Notes under the pieces: generated by a model
Databases searched by the model: none
Told to the model about the DNA's origin: nothing
What the model saw: the letters and a program-made list of their open reading frames with translations, nothing else
Position numbers and translations under genes: made by a program
In this document: positions 41,871 through 44,585 of the stretch, one piece after another
Layout: every line of letters begins with the position of its first letter
Position numbering within the stretch: the stretch's first letter is position 1
Source of the DNA: Verrucomicrobiota bacterium
GTDB lineage: Bacteria > Verrucomicrobiota > Verrucomicrobiia > JADLBR01
Reading direction: 5' to 3'
Length of the DNA stretch: 44,585 bases
Assembly (NCBI GenBank): GCA_029560585.1
Contig: JAKQKQ010000272.1
Span: 1 to 44,585 of the forward strand

Positions 41871-41896
41871 CTTAGCGCCATTGGGGTCCGACCCCG
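41757..41896. mobile_element. MITE-like palindromic element
   Basis: Terminal inverted repeats AATGGCGCTAAGTTAA (41769-41784) and its exact complement (41867-41882), extended outward by GGTCCGACCC-type sequence on both sides. Inside are two perfect 8-bp-stem hairpins, CACGGCCA/TGGCCGTG (41802-41820) and CATGGGCA/TGCCCATG (41829-41847). At about 140 bp with no protein of its own, it has the form of a non-autonomous element. The mobilising transposase is not in the window. Confidence 0.6.
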
Positions 41897-41910
41897 TTAT
41901 GCGGAGGTCC

Positions 41911-41928
41911 GGGGAGGGCCCGCGGCCT
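41911..41928 (+). repeat. GC-rich repeat R3, copy 2
   Basis: GGGGAGGGCCCGCGGCCT, identical to the cores at 18614-18631 (inverted) and 44450-44467. Here it continues into CGCGGGCCGC, which extends the palindrome. Confidence 0.6.
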
Positions 41929-42281
41929 CGCGGGCCGCTTCGACGGCCTCGCGGGCCTGTCACACCCGGACGCTCGGGCCGGCGTTCCTCCCGGGGGTGG
42001 GATATGGATCCGTCCGGCCCTCTCCTCCGCGCGTGTCCCTGATTTGCCCGCTGGGTGTTGGGTCTGGCAATTTTCGCGCCTCGCACGCAAGGGTGGTGGA
42101 GAGGAAAAGGCCTCGAGGAATCGGCGTCGGCGATCTCATCAGGAACTCAGGGAATCAGGGAGGGGTCTGATCAGGCATGAACGGCGCCACCGCTGTCCCC
42201 GGCGGCGTTTGCTCGAGAGTGGGAGTGGGTCGCTGGCAATTCGCCCCTTGCGGCTTTGGCCGCGGGGGCTAGAAGGTTTCC

Positions 42282-43142
42282 ATGAAACACCGCGTTGGTT
42301 TGGCCTATCTTTCGTCATTGGCCCTGGTCCTTGGATGCACGCAGCCCGTTGCCTCGGGCGGCTTTGAGGGGGAGGTGGGCCTCCAGATGTACAGCTTCCG
42401 GGAGGATTTCAAGAAGGACGTGCCTGGGACGATCGAGAAGATCAAGGCCCTTGGGTTCAAGGAGGTGGAACTGGCGGGGACGTACGGGATGCCGCCAGAG
42501 GCATTCAAGAAGTTGATCGACGGGGCGGGGCTGGTGCCGGTGGCCGCGCATTTCCCGTACAACCAGCTGCGCGATGACATCGAATCGGTGGCGAAGGAGG
42601 CGAAGGCGCTCGGGCTGAAGTACGTGGGTTGCGCGTGGGCGGGCCACAAGGATCCGCTGGACGAGAAGCAGACGCTGGAGATCGCCGGGGTGTTCAACCG
42701 GGCTGGCGAGGCGCTCGCCAAGCACGGCCTGCGCTTCTTCTATCACAACCACGGTTTCGAATTTCAGCCGCATGGGGACGGGACGCTCTTCGACCTGCTG
42801 ATGAAGGAGACCAAGCCGGAGTTCGTGGCCTTCGAGATGGACATTCTCTGGGTGCAGTTCCCCGGGCAGGATCCGGTCAAGCTGCTGGAGAAGTATGGTT
42901 CGCGGTGGGAGCTGATGCATCTCAAGGATCTGGCCAAGGGGGTGAAGACGGGCGCGCTGACCGGGAAGACCGACACGAGGAACGACGTGGCGCTCGGCAC
43001 TGGCCAGGTGAATTATCCCGCGGTGCTCAGGGCCGCGAAGAAGGCCGGCGTGAAGCATTATTTCATCGAGGACGAGTCGCCGATAGTGAACGAGCAGATC
43101 CCGCAGAGCCTGAAGTTCATGAAGACGGTGAAGCTGGATTGA
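42282..43142 (+). CDS. Exported sugar phosphate isomerase/epimerase-like lipoprotein
   Basis: 286 residues. The N-terminus (GLAYLSSLALVLGC) is a lipoprotein-type signal with Cys19. The rest is an AP-endonuclease-2/xylose-isomerase-like TIM barrel (COG1082): VGLQMYSFREDFKKD, GFKEVELAGTYGM, VPVAAHFPYNQL, the metal-site stretch FYHNHGFEF, FEMDILWVQ, MHLKDL and FIEDES. His, Glu and Asp ligands in these strands are present. Exported members occur widely in PVC bacteria; their substrates are not settled, although free sugars or inositol-like compounds are suspected. It starts after a long repeat-rich gap and is followed by larC after 47 bp on the same strand, probably one transcript. Confidence 0.87.
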   Translation: MKHRVGLAYLSSLALVLGCTQPVASGGFEGEVGLQMYSFREDFKKDVPGTIEKIKALGFKEVELAGTYGMPPEAFKKLIDGAGLVPVAAHFPYNQLRDDIESVAKEAKALGLKYVGCAWAGHKDPLDEKQTLEIAGVFNRAGEALAKHGLRFFYHNHGFEFQPHGDGTLFDLLMKETKPEFVAFEMDILWVQFPGQDPVKLLEKYGSRWELMHLKDLAKGVKTGALTGKTDTRNDVALGTGQVNYPAVLRAAKKAGVKHYFIEDESPIVNEQIPQSLKFMKTVKLD

Positions 43143-43189
43143 TCCGGCGGACCCCATCGGGACACCACAGGGCACCTTGCCGCAACGCC

Positions 43190-44425
43190 ATGAGGATCCT
43201 CTATCTCGATTGCTTTTCCGGCATCAGCGGCGACATGTTCGTCGGCGCGCTCTGCGACCTGGGCGTGGAGGTCGGGACGTTGCGGGCCGAGCTGGGGAAG
43301 TTGTCTTGCGCGGGCGAGTTTGATATCGAGCTGCGGCGCGAGAGGCGTGGCGCGCTGGAGGGCGCGAAGTTCGAGGTGATCCCGATCGAGGCGCACAGGC
43401 ATGGCCACGGGCATCACGAGCACGGCGGTCACGGGCACGAGGCCCATGGCGGCGAGGGGGGTCACGGGCACCGGGGCTTTGACGAGATCCGGGGGATGAT
43501 CCAGGGGGCTGCGCTGAGTGAATTTGTGAAAGAGCGGGCGGTGTCGGTATTCCGTCGCATTGCCGAGGCCGAGGGGCGGGCGCACGGGATGTCGCCCGAA
43601 GAGGTGCATTTCCATGAGGTGGGCGCGCTGGATTCCATAGCGGACATTGTCGCGGCCTGCGTGGCGATCGAGGCGCTGGGCGTGGACGATATCTGGGCGT
43701 CGGAGCCACAGGAGGGCCGCGGGTTCGTGGAGTGCGCCCATGGGGCGCTGCCGGTCCCCGTGCCGGCGGTGGTCGAGATCCTGAAGGGGGTGCCCTTCAC
43801 GCAGACCGACGAGCCGCACGAGCTGATCACGCCGACGGGCGCGGCGCTGTACGCGGAATTCGTGTCGCGGGTCACCCCGTGGCGCGGGCTCCGGGTCGAG
43901 CGCGTGGGCTATGGGCTGGGGACGCGGGAACTCAGGTCGAGGCCCAATGTGTTGCGCGCGGCGCTGGCGGTGCCGGATTCGGCCGCGGAACATGACGAGG
44001 TGAGCATACTGGAGTCCAACCTGGATGATTGCCCGCCCGAGGTTGTCGGTGATGCGATGGGGCGACTGTTTGAGGCAGGGGCGCTGGATGTCTATGCGGC
44101 GCCGGTGTCCATGAAGAAGAGCCGCCCGGGCGTATTGCTTGGCGTGCTGTGTCGCCCCGAGGACGCCGCGCGGTTGGGCGAGATGGTCCTGCGGCTGACA
44201 ACCGCTTTTGGCGTGCGGGAGACCCGCGCCTCGCGCCGCGTGCTGCGCCGCGAGTGGATCGATGTGGCGACGCCCTATGGCGATGTGTCGGTGAAGATCG
44301 GATTCTTGGGCGCCGAGCGCGTGCAGGCGGCGCCGGAGTACGAGTCCTGCCGCAAAGTGGCGGAGGCCTCGGGCGCCCCGCTGCGCGCGGTGTGGGAAGC
44401 GGCCCTCGCAGCGGCGCGCGGGTGA
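43190..44425 (+). CDS. larC: Nickel pincer cofactor biosynthesis protein LarC
   Basis: 411 residues. LarC inserts nickel, using CTP, into the pyridinium dithiocarboxylate precursor to make the nickel-pincer nucleotide used by LarA-type racemases. Seen: the N-terminal signature LYLDCFSGISGDMFVGAL; a His-rich stretch at about 65-100 (HRHGHGHHEHGGHGHEAHGG), likely nickel-binding; EVHFHEVGALDSIADIVA; ELITPTGAALYAEF; and in the second half SILESNLDDCPPEVVG and APVSMKKSRPGVLL. In Lactobacillus plantarum the gene is split into larC1/larC2 by a programmed frameshift; here it is one continuous frame. larA, larB and larE are not in the window. Confidence 0.93.
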   Translation: MRILYLDCFSGISGDMFVGALCDLGVEVGTLRAELGKLSCAGEFDIELRRERRGALEGAKFEVIPIEAHRHGHGHHEHGGHGHEAHGGEGGHGHRGFDEIRGMIQGAALSEFVKERAVSVFRRIAEAEGRAHGMSPEEVHFHEVGALDSIADIVAACVAIEALGVDDIWASEPQEGRGFVECAHGALPVPVPAVVEILKGVPFTQTDEPHELITPTGAALYAEFVSRVTPWRGLRVERVGYGLGTRELRSRPNVLRAALAVPDSAAEHDEVSILESNLDDCPPEVVGDAMGRLFEAGALDVYAAPVSMKKSRPGVLLGVLCRPEDAARLGEMVLRLTTAFGVRETRASRRVLRREWIDVATPYGDVSVKIGFLGAERVQAAPEYESCRKVAEASGAPLRAVWEAALAAARG

Positions 44426-44585
44426 GGGGGATCGGCATCTGAGTATCCTGGGGAGGGCCCGCGGCCTGAGGCTGTCTCAAAACTCAAACGCCCAACACGG
44501 AACACCCAACAATCAATGCCCATCTGATGATAGAGGGGACTTCCAATGGTGTGCGGCGCGCGACAATGCACGGCATCTCGCAGAG
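44426..44585. other. Right-edge sequence after larC
   Basis: Contains repeat R3 copy 3 (44449-44470) and, near the end, an ATG at 44545 preceded by GAGGGGAC that could open a gene running off the window. Only 13 codons are visible and they match nothing I know. Confidence 0.4.
44449..44470 (+). repeat. GC-rich repeat R3, copy 3
   Basis: TGGGGAGGGCCCGCGGCC then TGAG, a 22-base exact match to the inverted copy at 18611-18632, 24 bases after the larC stop. Confidence 0.6.

Larger units (their letters stand above)
41406..42281. other. 876-bp intergenic region with mobile-element debris
   Basis: It holds a MITE-like element (41757-41896), a possible transposase start relic (41721-41870) and a GC repeat copy (41911-41928). 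The stem-loop GCGGCC/GGCCGC (41922-41938) has CGGCCTCGCGGGCC repeated directly at 41922 and 41945. No intact gene is seen. The promoter for the downstream isomerase-LarC pair should lie in its last part but could not be identified. Confidence 0.6.

Noticed and set aside
42629-43189. In-frame extension of larC back into the isomerase gene
   Set aside because: LarC homologues begin at the LYLDCFSGISGD block; the extension is out-of-frame isomerase coding sequence.

Overview
The window is GC-rich and gene-dense. Its content points to a bacterium of the PVC superphylum or a neighbouring lineage (Verrucomicrobiota/Kiritimatiellae, Lentisphaerota, Planctomycetota or Hydrogenedentota-like). The clues are a DUF6807 (PmoA-like) protein, a sulfatase beside a cytochrome/FGE-like fusion, a sialidase, a split UxaA-type dehydratase, ExbB/ExbD operons with TPR and vWA proteins, a zinc-ribbon Ser/Thr kinase, and many short palindromic repeats. 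This assignment is an inference from gene families; no phylogenetic marker gene is present. The tRNA lacks an encoded CCA end.

Layout. 1-171: left-edge fragment of a transposase gene and its terminal repeats. 172-2427: TetR regulator, tRNA(CAU), exported DUF6807 protein. 2428-5640: hairpin and repeat region with an alpha/beta-hydrolase relic, then an aldolase - MFS transporter - YhcH set for sugar-acid or amino-sugar catabolism. 5740-6479: GIY-YIG protein coupled to a small pore-loop-like membrane protein. 6480-10436: a REPIN-like repeat, a DUF885 lipoprotein, a thioesterase and a GH5-like lipoprotein. 10523-15458: sulfatase and a 1167-residue fusion (beta-propeller/HZS-alpha-like, two CxxCH haem motifs, FGE-like domain). 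15598-18473 (minus): MFS - SAF protein - UxaA C-terminal subunit, a three-gene operon. 18724-21079: ECF sigma factor, a small membrane protein and a pseudopilin-tail-like protein. 21089-24728 (minus): phosphohexomutase and a helical-repeat protein.

24835-26746: Ser/Thr kinase whose zinc-ribbon N-terminus is split by a 10-G tract. 26758-34856 (minus): a tightly coupled seven-gene operon, TPR - TPR - TPR - ExbB - ExbD - ExbD - vWA. Its last protein carries a TonB-type S-x3-H membrane anchor in front of an intact MIDAS vWA domain. It is the strongest candidate here for an unusual energised envelope machine.

34801-44585: transposase relic, sialidase, small membrane protein, an internally deleted group II intron and a second intron 3' relic next to the 3' ends of two minus-strand genes, a GYF_2 protein, a secreted protein of unknown function, a MITE-like palindrome, an exported sugar isomerase-like lipoprotein and an unsplit LarC.

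Taken together the region suggests an organism that degrades sulfated or sialylated glycans. It carries several small sugar-acid catabolic sets, envelope machinery and a heavy load of decayed mobile elements.
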